Origin: Gonium pectorale
Lineage: Eukaryota; Chlorophyta; Chlorophyceae; Chlamydomonadales; Volvocaceae
Direction: 5' to 3'
DNA length: 32,959 bases
Assembly (NCBI GenBank): GCA_001584585.1
Contig: LSYV01000006.1
Span: 1,934,504 to 1,967,462, forward strand
Below the pieces are notes generated by a model. The model was not told the origin of the DNA. It saw only the letters and a program-made list of their open reading frames with translations, and searched no databases. This document shows positions 1-10,468 of the stretch, in pieces (positions within the stretch are counted from its first letter, which is position 1; each line of letters starts with the position of its first letter). The position numbers and the translations under genes are program-made.

Positions 1-1515
1 CGCCTCGCGCTGCGTCAGGCGCGGCGGCAGCGCCCGGGCGCCTGACGTCGACGCGCGCGCCGCCGCGGCCGCCGCCGCCGCCGTGACGGCGCGTTGCCGC
101 GCGGCCGCGTGCTCAATCGCCGACGCGACGCTCAGCCGCATGGTGCGAATGCTCAGCGCGTGGACGGCGGCGCGCGGGAGCGTCCCCAGGGGCATCGCTG
201 GAACGCGCTGGAGGCACCAGCCCCACAGCTGCACAACCGCTGACATGCCCAGCGAGTGGAGCTCGGGCGCGCGCGCCGCGCCGCCTCGGCCGCCTGCGGC
301 CGCTGCAGCGCCCGCCCTCCTAGGCCGGTGGCCGTCGCGGCGCTCCGACGTCCTCACCGTCCCACCGGACGGGCCGCTGCCGTCCTCGTCATCGTCGGCG
401 TCCTCCGTCAACGGCGGCAGGCACTGCATCTCCGTCAGGCCGTAGCGGCTGCCGCCGTCGGCCGCCGCCAGCTGCGAGACCAGGTGCGCGGCGCATGTGT
501 ACTGCAGGCACGGCCCGGAGAGCAGCGTGCGGCAGGCGGCTACGGCGCGCCGGCAGAGGCGCGCCGCGTCGTCCTCCTCTTCCTGATCTCCCCCCTGCTC
601 GCTGCTGTCGTCGTCCGCGAAAGCGTCCCCCGGCAGGTCCGTCACGCCCGAGCAGTACATGACACTCGACAGGCGCCGGATGAAGGCCACCGCCGGGATC
701 ACGTGGCACGCGCACCGGCTCTTGCGGCGAGAGACGCCGCGCCCCTTCCCTCCCCCCTGCTCCTCCTGCTGCAGCAGCTGCCGCTCCCACGGGTGTGGCC
801 CGGAGCGCATCAGCGAGCACAGGATCTGCTCCAGCACGCCGCTGGCGGCCGCCGCCTCCAGGAGCTCCACCGCGGCCTGCTGCGTCTGGCCGTGCAACCC
901 CAGGGGCCCGACCATGAGGCGGCTGATGAAGTTCGCGTAGGTGCGCAGCTCGCCATCGCCCCCCAGCAGCAGGTCATCCCCCCGGTCCCGGGCCGCTGCC
1001 ACCAGCGCGGCAACCGCGGGGAACACGCCGAGCTCCGCCGCCCGGGAGCAGACCGCGGAGAACACGGGCGCCAGCCCGTCGGGGTCGTCCTCCCACAGCT
1101 CGCCTGCGTCCTCGCCCGCCCCCCGGCCGAGGAGGACAGTCAGGTTGGCACCCAGCTGGCCTAGGAGTGGCAGCTCGGCGCTTGCGCCGGCGATGAAGGT
1201 GGGGTCGGCGAGGAAGCGCAGCAGCACCACGTATGCATGCAGCACAGTGTCGCGGACACGCTCCGAGCGCCACAAATAGGGTGCCACTTGGGCATGGCCT
1301 TCAGCTGTGGACGTGGAGGACCGAACTTCAACTACTGTAAAAAAGGCGAACTCCAGCGCCCCGCGTTCTACAAGCGTGGCTCCAGGCTTCCATGCGGCCG
1401 CTGAGTTGATGAAGGCCTTAAGAAACAGGGTAAAATTATTTAAATTGAAGAGGCCCATACCCGCAATGTCCAAATTCACGCGGCGGCCAGCGGCCGCTCT
1501 GCGTGTCGTTGGCAT
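1..1515 (-). CDS. Unrecognised large protein, 5' exon (3' end outside window)
   Basis: One open frame of 505 codons runs on the minus strand from an ATG at 1515 to the left edge without a stop. An in-frame stop lies a few codons upstream of the ATG. The protein starts MPTTRRAAAGRRVNLD, then has hydrophobic, helix-like stretches such as FTLFLKAFINSAAAW and VLHAYVVLLRFLADPTF, which suggests an alpha-helical repeat-type protein. An acidic stretch (DADDDEDG) and Ala-rich runs follow; the Ala run near the left edge is a GCG/GCC repeat. I recognise no domain and no transmembrane segment. The start is uncertain: a TTTCTTAAG acceptor-like site near 1416 could mean that the first roughly 33 codons are a 5' intron or UTR and coding begins upstream of it. 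Coding status rests on the length of the open frame and its codon use. Confidence 0.6.
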   Translation of the reverse strand, partial: MPTTRRAAAGRRVNLDIAGMGLFNLNNFTLFLKAFINSAAAWKPGATLVERGALEFAFFTVVEVRSSTSTAEGHAQVAPYLWRSERVRDTVLHAYVVLLRFLADPTFIAGASAELPLLGQLGANLTVLLGRGAGEDAGELWEDDPDGLAPVFSAVCSRAAELGVFPAVAALVAAARDRGDDLLLGGDGELRTYANFISRLMVGPLGLHGQTQQAAVELLEAAAASGVLEQILCSLMRSGPHPWERQLLQQEEQGGGKGRGVSRRKSRCACHVIPAVAFIRRLSSVMYCSGVTDLPGDAFADDDSSEQGGDQEEEDDAARLCRRAVAACRTLLSGPCLQYTCAAHLVSQLAAADGGSRYGLTEMQCLPPLTEDADDDEDGSGPSGGTVRTSERRDGHRPRRAGAAAAAGGRGGAARAPELHSLGMSAVVQLWGWCLQRVPAMPLGTLPRAAVHALSIRTMRLSVASAIEHAAARQRAVTAAAAAAAARASTSGARALPPRLTQREA

Positions 1516-2414
1516 TTTTGCAACGTTTCATTCACGGTCCGGAAGTGCCCTAGGCATAATCTGGAGCATCTGCAAGGCAAATTGTGCAATACAGACTTTC
1601 GGTCCGAGGACATGCAGCGCACATGGCGTACGGCTATGGTCCGTTGGTGCACGAGCCGGCGTACGACAGACGTACCACCGTGGTGCGGGAGAACGGGTCC
1701 GTGGTGCAAAAGAACGGTTACAGTATGCAGTCACGGGGTCGCTGCTAGGTTGCCCGGACGGCCTGTGGACTCCGCCGCGCCCACCACAGGGTTAGGACGC
1801 CTCCCGCCTGCCACGCGCCGCCTGCTCTGCGCTTTCCGACCCCGGGACAGCTGTGCCATACGCTGGCGAGCAGCCGGCTCATCCCAGCGCTCAGCGCACG
1901 CATATTCCTCGTTCCAGGGCTGTAACAAGGCCGCCAACCCCTGACAGCTGCTTGAACGCGTCACCCGAATCCCCGAATGCAACCTGCCACGCTCGGCCCC
2001 GCCAATCGCCGCGCGACGCCACAAGATGCCCCCCCAGCGTGCAGTGCGTGTCCTGCCACCCACCGCTTGCTGCGCCCCTTACTCGGCTGTGGGCAAGTCG
2101 ACAGGTTTACATGGCAGCGGCCCCTCCCCACTCCACACCCGTGATCGCCAACGACCTCGCGCAGTCCGCCACGACGCAGGCGCCGGCAGGCGCCTCAGGA
2201 CCTGCCCCCAGTCCCCAACCCCGGCCATCGTGGCGGTGGCCGCTCCTGTCCATTTCCCTCCCCCGCACGCCTCCCCTCCCCCTTTGCCCCTCACCCTCCC
2301 TTCCAACAGTACCCGCTGTGTGCGCTGTGCCCACGCCCGCACACCCCCGTGCTACCCACCCACCCACACTCTAGCGCTACCTATGCTCCGCTGCGCTAAC
2401 AGCGTGCCCTCCAG
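1516..2414. other. Intergenic: gene-1 promoter side and STT3 3' UTR
   Basis: No convincing gene lies here. The right part (about 2107-2414) is the expected 3' UTR of STT3. The left part should hold the promoter and 5' UTR of the minus-strand gene that starts at 1515. Base composition is less GC-rich on the left and C-rich on the right. Open frames here overlap one another and lack splice or domain support. Confidence 0.6.
2107..2111 (-). terminator. TGTAA polyadenylation signal of STT3
   Basis: The plus strand reads TTACA, so the minus-strand transcript carries TGTAA, the usual polyadenylation signal of volvocalean algae. It lies about 305 bases after the STT3 stop codon, a normal 3' UTR length for this group. 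Confidence 0.5.
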
Positions 2415-5400
2415 CTACCCGCGGCGGCTGGCCGCCGCCTTGGCTTTCCCCGCCTTCTTGGCGCGCGGCGTGGGGTCGCGCAGCGGCTGGTCGCGCACCC
2501 TGTAGATGCGCATCATCCAGTGCTGGCTGGTGAACACCTCCTCAAAATAGTTGAGCTTGACGTTCATGCGGCCAATCGGGTAGCCGCGGACCCGGTCGAT
2601 GCCGCGCTGTCCGGTGCTCAGCGCCGACTCCTCCGCGAAGCTGCGGGGGTGCAGGGGCGGCAGCCACAGACCAGGGGTTCGCGGCCAGCGGGCAGGGGAG
2701 CCGTTAACTGGAGCTGCTGCTATGCTGGCATGCTGGTATGGCGAAATGCTGGGTGCACCGGTGTATGAACGTCCCGGTTGCGCTGCTGCATCCACCCGCG
2801 AGCGCCCCATGACGGCAGTGAAGCAGCAGCAAGGGGCACGGCGATGTAGGGGCGTGCGTCAAAGCCCGGGCAGCCACACAGCACCACCGGTGGAGAGGAT
2901 TTCGTTGGCCGCTCCCCACAGGGACTCAACCCCTGCCCTGGCGCTTCTGCCCCCCGCGCCCGCCGCCGTACTCACTCGTAGTACGACAGCTTGTACATGA
3001 GCGAGTTGAGCATGGTCTTGGCACCGTGCGCATCCACGCGGTAGTCTCCGTCGGGCGTCAGGTAGTCCTTCTCCTTGATCTCTGCACACACGAACCCGCC
3101 GCCGACCGCCGGGATCCGGGCGTCAGTCACGGGGCAGCACGCTCCGATACAAACTACACTCTAGCTTGTCGACGATGGCGCGGTCCATTACCGACCCGTG
3201 CTGCCCGTCAAGCAGCCCCAGTGCCCTCCCTCCCCCCGAGCCGCCGCACGCACGCACCTGGGTACACGCCGCCTCCGATGCGCACCATCCACAGGAACTT
3301 GTTGATGTCGTCCGAGGGGTAGCCCACCAGGCCGCCAAACACCACGAACACGTACTCCACGTCCAGTGATCGGTAGATGGACCAGGCCTGCGGGGTAGGG
3401 GGGAAGGGGGGCGCGGCGCGGGGAGCGGTGTGGATATCAAGGGGCTGGGCGCCAGCAGCATCCGTCAGGGGGCCCCGGCGCGGCGCGGGGTGGCATCGTC
3501 AGTATTGGGCGGGAGGGAAACGTAAGATACGGTAGAAGGCAGGGTCGCGAAGCCGAACCGGAGGAGCGAGAGGGAGCCGAACCGGAGGAGCGAGAGGGAG
3601 CCGAACCGGAGGAGCGAGAGGGAGCCGAACCGGAGGAGCGAGAGGGAGCCGAACCGGAGGAGCGAAGGGGTGAAGACAGGTTTCAGGCACACAGCCATCT
3701 GCGCGCGAGTCCGCCACGCTCGCCCTCCTTCCCTTGTCCCCACTTAGAGCCACCCTCTCCTCGACTTCTTTCTCCCCACGTACTCCTCCCTCCCCTCCCC
3801 TCTCCTCCCCCGCTCTCGCCTTTGCCTCCCCACTGGACATGGCTCTCCCCACTGTGGCGATGTGCGAGGTGTTCCATGTGTTGTTGTCCACGATGACTGT
3901 GCGGTTGGCCATGGCCGTGGTCTGGTAGCCGTAGTCCCACCAGGAGGCCACCTTGGCCTCGGGGTGCGTGTTGTGCCGCAGCCAGGCGTACGCCTCGCGG
4001 AAGTCGTCAAACACGTAGTTGCTGCCGTCGCTGTGGGTCGGGTGGGACGGTCGGCAGAGCAAGGGGGCTCCGGTTCAGCAAGACAGGTTGCGAGCGTGCT
4101 CATCACCTTCTACTGGGACTACGTGCCTACCTTCCCCGCATCCCTTTCGTGCCCCGAAGCACCAGCAAATGCAGCACGAGGGGCCGAGATGTGAGTGGGG
4201 AATGCGGAGGGGGTCTGCCCAGAGGGCTGCTAAAGGTGGCTACCCGCCTCTCACTCCCGCCCCTGGCTCCCGCCCCGCCCCGCCCCGCCGCACTCACGGC
4301 CGCGGCGACTGCAGCACGATGGACGGCGAGGAGTACATGTCGGCGGAGGCGTGGATGCAGTGCACCACGTAGAGCGTCAGCAGCGCCAGCACCAGCCCCA
4401 GCAGCGTGAGGCACACCAGCGCGGGCAGCTGGTACAGCTTGGGCGCGGGCTTGCCGGCGGAGGGGCGGGGCTTGGGCCTGGCGGGGGACCGGGCGGGGGG
4501 GGGGGGCGGGTGTGAAGTGGGAGAGGCACGAAGGTGGGGTGAGCGCGGGCCGGGGTGCTGACACAGCGATGCTGGTACAGGACAGCTTTGATGTTAGGCA
4601 TGCAATGTTGGTTCGACTACGCGCGCTCGACCTTACTTCTTCTTTGTCGGGGTCGCCTCCTCGCCCGCGTCCTTCTCCTTGGCCTCCTTGGTCTCGGCGG
4701 CAGCCCCGTTCTCGGGCGGCGTGTCGATGGAGGTGGGCAGTAGGGAGGCAAGCGTGAAGGACCTGTGGGTCAGCCCGGGGCGGGGTGTGGGGAACTTAAG
4801 GTGCGGGACGGCGAATTCGGGGTGAGAGGAGTGGGGCAGGTTTGGGTGCGAGGTGGCCAGGCGGCTGGGAACTGCAAGCCGCGTGTCCATCATGCCTGTG
4901 GGAGGAGCGGTGCCTGGAAGGGAGACATTTCAGTTGATAAGACGAGCCTGAACGGGCGCGGTGCTGCCAGAAATGGGAGCTTGGACCTGCTTGGAGACAG
5001 CAGCACCGGCCGGTAAGGTCAAGCGCTCCAATTCAGACCGCCGCCCGCCCGACCCCGCCCAAGACCCGGGCCCGGCCTCTCCCGCCCGCCACCCACCGCA
5101 GCGAGCTGCACAGCACATACAGCAGGTCGGACAGCGCCACGGCCGCCAGGCAGCACACGGCGGGGGCCAGCACCAGCATCAGACGAATCTACGGGTGGGA
5201 AGGCATGGAGGGACGGGGCGCGTGGGAAGCGCGGCGTGGATGCAGGCGGAGCAGGGTGCCGGCACGGTGTCCAGTCGTGTGCAACTCACACACCCCCGAG
5301 GGCAGCGCGTTTGGGGCAGCTGCTTGAGCCGCTGCTTGAGCCGGCTGCGCCCCGGCTGCTTCATCACCAGGCGCCAGCCCCCCTGAACGCAGGCCTCCAG

Positions 5401-8400
5401 GCCCGTCCAAAGGTTCCAACCCACCATGACACCCGAGAAGTACACGGCGGTGAGGCCGTACAGCACCAGAAACAGCGAGGCGTCCGTCAGGCGGCTGAAG
5501 CACGCGAGGATGCCTGGGCGCAGAGGCGGTGGGGAGGGATCGGTGGGGAGGGGTGAGAGAACGGAGATGGCGGAGAGCTACAGTGGAGTAACGTGCGTGT
5601 ACATACTTGCGCACGGAGTTCAGTGGTCAATTGCCGGAGCCTTCCCAGTCTACCCTCCGGAGCCGAGCCCTCCCGCCAGCCAGCCGTGGGCGCCACTGCC
5701 TGTCCACAAACAGACCCCGCTCTGCCCTTCTCACCCGCGGGCGCGAGCGCAACCAGCATGTGCAGGTCCTGGATGTACGAGTTCCACTGGGGCGGCTGGT
5801 GCTCCGACACGGAGGCGATGATGGGCACGAAGCGGGAGGCGTAGGTGGGGTCCAGCAGTGTCATGGAGCGGCCTGGCCGGAGGCGGGGAGGCGGGGTCGC
5901 GGGGGAAGTCGTGGGAATCAGTAGGGAAAAACAAGGTTCGGGCGTCCTCACTAGAAAGGCCTGCGTGGCATGCCATCTCGTCCCGAATCGTGGTAAGGGT
6001 GGCGGGGCAGAGGGGGGAACACATCGGCGGGCGGCAGAGTATCAGCCGGTCCGATCCAGCGCCAGCACCGGGACTCTTTTGCCGCATTCGCGTCCCACCT
6101 GACGATGCGGCGCAGGCAACCCGTAAGCAACCCCACCACGCCGCTACCGCCGCGCCTCGGGTGACCCGTGGGTCAAGCGCTCACCGGTCCAGCCCAGCGT
6201 GGGGCTCTTCATGACGTAGGCAAAAACCATGGACGCCACCAGGGCGCCAGCCGCCAGCGCCGTGCCAACCACAAGGGAGGCCAGCAGCATGAAGTGCTTC
6301 GGGCTCAGCATGCGCCGCACGTACGACACGAGCAGCGCGAGGTGCAGCACGACAAACGCCAGGAAGGCGCCAAAGTGCTCCGACATGAGCACGGCGTTGA
6401 AGCCGACGACGGGGATGGAGCACGAGATGGCGGTGCCGATAGCGATCAGCGGCGCGAAGGCGACGTACAGGCGGCCTGCGGCAGGGCGGGACAGAAGAGG
6501 TGATTGCGGGGGTGGGCAGTTCTGGACCGCTACCAAGGGGCCATCCCGATGTGTCCCAATGTGCCAATGACCCGCATCATCCAGGAAACCGCGAACCTTC
6601 ATACCCCCACACCCGAGACGCAATGGCGTCTGCTGCTGGTTCCGAGGCTCGCGGTGCGATCTATCCGCTCCTCCCCCGTCGCAATCCTTTCACGGTTTCA
6701 CCCTTACTCCACGCTTTGTTCCTGCTTTTCCCTGTGAGCGGCTCATCATTGAGCCGTCAAGGGAGACAAACGCCTTGCTAGAGTGCACTTCCCTTTTCCC
6801 CACGCCTGCCGACCTGTTCCCACCCCCACCCCCACCCCTACCCCTACCCTCTCTCTGTCACCCTCCCTCCCAGCTGTTGGCTCACCGTTCAGCCGGCCGA
6901 AGAAAATGCACGCCAGGCAGTACAGCGGCAGCAGGTTGATGATGAACGAGTAGCCGCCCCACGACATTACCATGTAGCCGTACGAGGCCACAGTCAGCAT
7001 CGCGTCCAGTAGTTTGCCCGTGTTGACGGTCTGGAGCCAAAAGCCCAGGTGTTGACAACCGGTAGTGGGCGGGGGTGGGGCGGGACAAGGCAGGTGAGCG
7101 CACACGTAAGGGTGTAGGTGCGGACCGGTGTGCTGGGCACGGGACCGGCGTGCCGGGCACGGGACCGGCGCGCCAGCTAGGCGGCCCGCGTTCAGAGTGC
7201 GGTCCGGAACAGGCATGGATATGGGGGGGGGGGTCGAAGGAAAAGGGGAATGAACAACGACGAGCTGGGCGCCTGCAGCGTAGGTCCCGTCCGGCGGATA
7301 CGGGGGATTGGCGGGACAAGGTGTGGCAGGTGGGCACAACCCTCCGGTGCGAGGCATGGGGCGCGGCCGCTGCACCGGTCCGCTCTTCAATCTAGTTCAT
7401 CCAACCCTGCGCATCCTTTTCCCACCTTAATGAACCAGTAAAACACGTTGACGAGCGCAAAGATGGCCACTCCCTCGTTGTCGAATGACCCCGCCACGGA
7501 GCGGGAAATGTAGGAGGGCACGATGGCCACGAAGAAGGCCGCCAGCAGGCCGGCGCCCGGGGAGCGGGCCTGGCGGGGTTTCAGGGGGATATGTCGGCAG
7601 GGTCAAGGAGCATTGGAGATGAGCACATAGGCGGCGACGGTACGCCTTGGGAGTAACGGAGTTAGGATGCGCGAAATGACAGTCGCAGCGGCACGTGAAC
7701 AGCCTCGAGGGCTCGAGGGCCTCGAGAGTTGAGGGCATCGGGGGCGAGCTGGCCAGCAGGGCAGCCGATGGCGGACGAGGCCTAACGGAAACGGGGAGCA
7801 AAGCAGAGCGCCCAACCACTTCCGCCTGGCAGCGACTCCTGTGCTGCTTGGCCCCGACGCAACGCAACACAACGTCCGCATCTGCAACCACTGTAGCCGC
7901 CGGGCCGAGCGAGTGCGCTGGAGCGGCGGCCGCGCTGCCAGTTTTACGCCCATCGAGCCAGCCCGGGCTTCCCCGGATGCGCCCAGACACGATGACGCTG
8001 CTCCGACCCGCCTTGCGCGGCAGCGGTGTGCCCTGGCGACAAGGACCCCCTGACGTGACGCGGGGCCGTCCCCCGGCCTCCGGACCCAGGCGCAGGTCCC
8101 GACGCACGTCCTGGTCGTGGCACCATGCCCAGTCCGCGCACAACGGTCCCAGCGACCAACCTGCGACACCAGCCCATAGCAGGAAAGCGCGCAGAACGCC
8201 GAGAACAGCGGCGCCGTGAAGACGCACACCTGCAGGGGGGAGGGGCAGCAGCAGAGGGGGTCGCAAACGGCAGATAGGAGAATATTGGGAACGCCTGCGG
8301 GGAGCGCATAAAAGACCGCGACGAGCACGAGGCGTGGGAGGGCCATGGGCTGTAGGGCCAGGTGTCTCAGGTAGCGCGGGGCCGCACCTAGACACCAAGG

Positions 8401-9332
8401 TTGGCCCAGGACAGCATGCCCGCGCCCCGTGTCCACCGGGACGATGACCCCAGTATTCCACGCTTCGCCCTGCCAACCAACGACAGGGGGATAACCCTTA
8501 GGCTTGCGCCCTGCCGTACCTCTTGCACGTGCAAGGGAATGTGAAGGAAGTGCAGGATGCGGTACATGGCACCGGCCGTGAAGATGAGGCCCTGCCGGGG
8601 ATCAGGGGATGGCAGGCGGGGAGGTTGGTTGTCTGAAAGAGCGCATTGCGGCAATACCGTCCAAGAACGCGCAGGTCGTCGGTGCCCTGGGAACACTGCC
8701 AAGGGGGCACGCGTGCCCATGGCCTGTAACGCGGTGGTCTGTGTGGAGGTTGGGGTTCCTCGTGTGCCCGCTGCAACCCGGTGCAAGCCCACACCCAGCA
8801 CACGGGCCGTCTCGTCTGAAGGGGAACATGCCCAGGACACGCTAACGAAGCGTTGTAGAGCCACATGGTCTACCAGGGTCTGCACCCGCCAGCCCTGCTA
8901 CCCACACGGACTGCCCCGCCATTACCCCGCCACCCATTACCCAGGCATCCCAGACACAGGCGCCACGGAGCTCACACGTTCAAGCATATGCATAAGTGAG
9001 TTATTTACGCCTATCCCCTGCAACAGACGTGCAGGCGGCTTCCATCCCGAGCGACGGGATGATCTGCCGCACACCGTTCTTACCGGATAAACGGTCCCGC
9101 CGATCACGCGTCCCAGCGGGTACCAGGTCCGGTCGTCGAACCAGTTCCACATGTCGTAGAACCCCTCCTTGGTAAGGAATTGGGTGACCCGATAGTTGAA
9201 GTAGGGGTCGAACTCATGGATAACGCTCTCATATTTCACAACAGAGAACAATCGGATGCTGAACGCTAGGACGCATATCCCCGTTAAGGCCAGGTAAAAG
9301 CTCGCCTCTCCGAGCTGCGCTTGAAGCCGCAT
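2415..9332 (-). CDS. STT3: Oligosaccharyltransferase catalytic subunit STT3, 15 exons
   Basis: STT3 transfers the lipid-linked glycan to Asn in N-X-S/T sequons in the ER lumen. Exons (minus strand): 9332-9084, 8591-8520, 8229-8161, 7569-7426, 7030-6886, 6475-6185, 5872-5735, 5513-5425, 5188-5097, 4762-4637, 4477-4298, 4030-3820, 3387-3258, 3081-2976, 2640-2415. They sum to 2268 nt, or 755 aa, normal for the family, and every junction keeps frame. Family marks are [10 protein letters not shown] (first catalytic Asp, about residue 42), SVSEHQP (344-350), WWDYGYQ (562 on), the glycosylated DNNTWN loop and DDINKFLWM. Many hydrophobic membrane segments lie before residue 560. A charged Lys/Glu/Pro linker (exon 10 and start of exon 11) and a basic C-terminal tail flank the last conserved parts. 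Intron 12 (3819-3388) needs a GC donor. I cannot tell STT3A-type from STT3B-type. Confidence 0.96.
3551..3670. repeat. 24-bp minisatellite, five copies, in STT3 intron 12
   Basis: Five near-identical 24-bp units, each beginning AGCCGAACCGGAGGAGCGAG, lie head to tail from 3551. The last unit differs at its end. The array sits inside the intron that uses a GC donor. The period is a multiple of three, so it stays open in some frames, but phase and family alignment place it outside the coding sequence. Confidence 0.9.
7135..7174. repeat. Two-copy 20-bp tandem repeat in STT3 intron 4
   Basis: Two adjacent copies of a unit close to GGGCACGGGACCGGCGTGCC. Simple intronic repeat with no visible function. 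Confidence 0.7.
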
Positions 9333-10468
9333 CTTTGCAGCAACGTTATCACCGCGACCAGCGGGTCTGCATGCGCTGATCGGGAGTATCGCAGTCTCAC
9401 AGTAGCCCGCACAGCACTTTCGTACACTGCATGTGCCGTACAGTACCCTCAGTACCGTACAGTACGCACCCACCCGCACTTGCGCTCAGTGTACTCCTCT
9501 TGCAATCGGCGCAGGGGCACGTGGATTTCTGAGCCATGCTGAACCAGATAGCACCATGCAGCACGGCCAGGGGAGAGCCGTCACCTCCATTTCGACGGCA
9601 GGTGACCCAGGGTTATCCCTCCAGGAGCGGAGCAGCAGCTGCTTTTGCACGTGTCTGCTCCCGGGCAATGACGCCTTGCCGCTCAAGTCCTGGGCTAGCG
9701 CACGGCGGCGTGTGTGCGCGTTAACCTGTCGCCCAGTCAGCACCGCGGATCCCGCGATCTCAGCTTGAGTGTGCCGCTATGCATATTCTTCTGGGACATA
9801 GAACTCTGCTAATGAGGGTATCGTAGTGGGGCCGGGTGTGGATGCTGGACTCTGGATGCTGGGAGCTGTCGGGCCTGGCCCGCATGTCAGGCGTGCAGTG
9901 TCCTATGTGGCGTTGCATAGCCCTACTGCATGAAAGCTAAGCTATCGTCAAAATGTGTGTGGCGTAAATCCCCGGGGTCAACACGAACCCGGTATGTACG
10001 AATGGCCAGTATGCACCAATCGTACGGACCATTACAGAAGAAGCGACAGTCGGTCTTCAAATCGTCCGCTTCTACAACCAAACGCGAGGGCCACCAAGTG
10101 GACAGGAGGGCCTCGTCGCATTCTGCGGAAGTGGCAACGCTGCGCCACGCTAAGTCAAACGACTCATGGCCTCCGAAGCCTTACGCCTGCACACGCACGG
10201 CTACCGCAGTCGATGTGCCGGCCTCGGCTGGGGCCCAGGAGATTCAAAGTCCGCCCCCCCCCCTCTGTAGCGCCCCTAGAAAGCACCACGTGCACCGTGC
10301 ACCGTGGACACAAGCAACGCACGCTCGCCCCTGCCCTGGTGCACGCACAATCTCTTGCCCGCCCAATCCCTTGAAGAGCCGCGCATCTCAACCCGGAATT
10401 CACATGCAGCCCTTGGAACAGCCCCACGCCGCTACCGCTGCGACAAGCCCCGTCAAGAAGCTCACACG
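9333..10468. other. Intergenic: STT3 promoter side and methyltransferase 3' UTR
   Basis: No supported gene. The left part should hold the STT3 promoter and 5' UTR. Around 9430-9470 the motif CCGTACAGTAC occurs twice. The right part, from the TGTAA signal near 10032 to 10468, is the probable 3' UTR of the minus-strand methyltransferase gene. The longer open frames here, such as 9930-10532, have no codon bias or domain support. Confidence 0.55.
10032..10036 (-). terminator. TGTAA polyadenylation signal of methyltransferase gene
   Basis: Plus-strand TTACA gives TGTAA in the minus-strand transcript, about 430 bases after the stop codon at 10469. I saw no nearer copy. Confidence 0.4.

Noticed and set aside
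256..1164. A 302-codon plus-strand open frame opposite the first gene
   Set aside because: Gln/Arg/Val-rich shadow of the GC-rich coding strand; the minus-strand frame is longer and protein-like.
3465..3743. Minisatellite frames encoding a repeat protein on the minus strand
   Set aside because: The array lies between STT3 exons 12 and 13, whose phases and family alignment leave no room for it in the protein.
6810..6850. CCCCTA/CCCCA run as a telomere-like tract
   Set aside because: It is a short C-rich stretch within an STT3 intron and does not match the TTTTAGGG-type algal telomere repeat.
7427..8476. A 349-codon minus-strand open frame
   Set aside because: It covers STT3 introns and reads STT3 exons 3 and 4 in the wrong frame.
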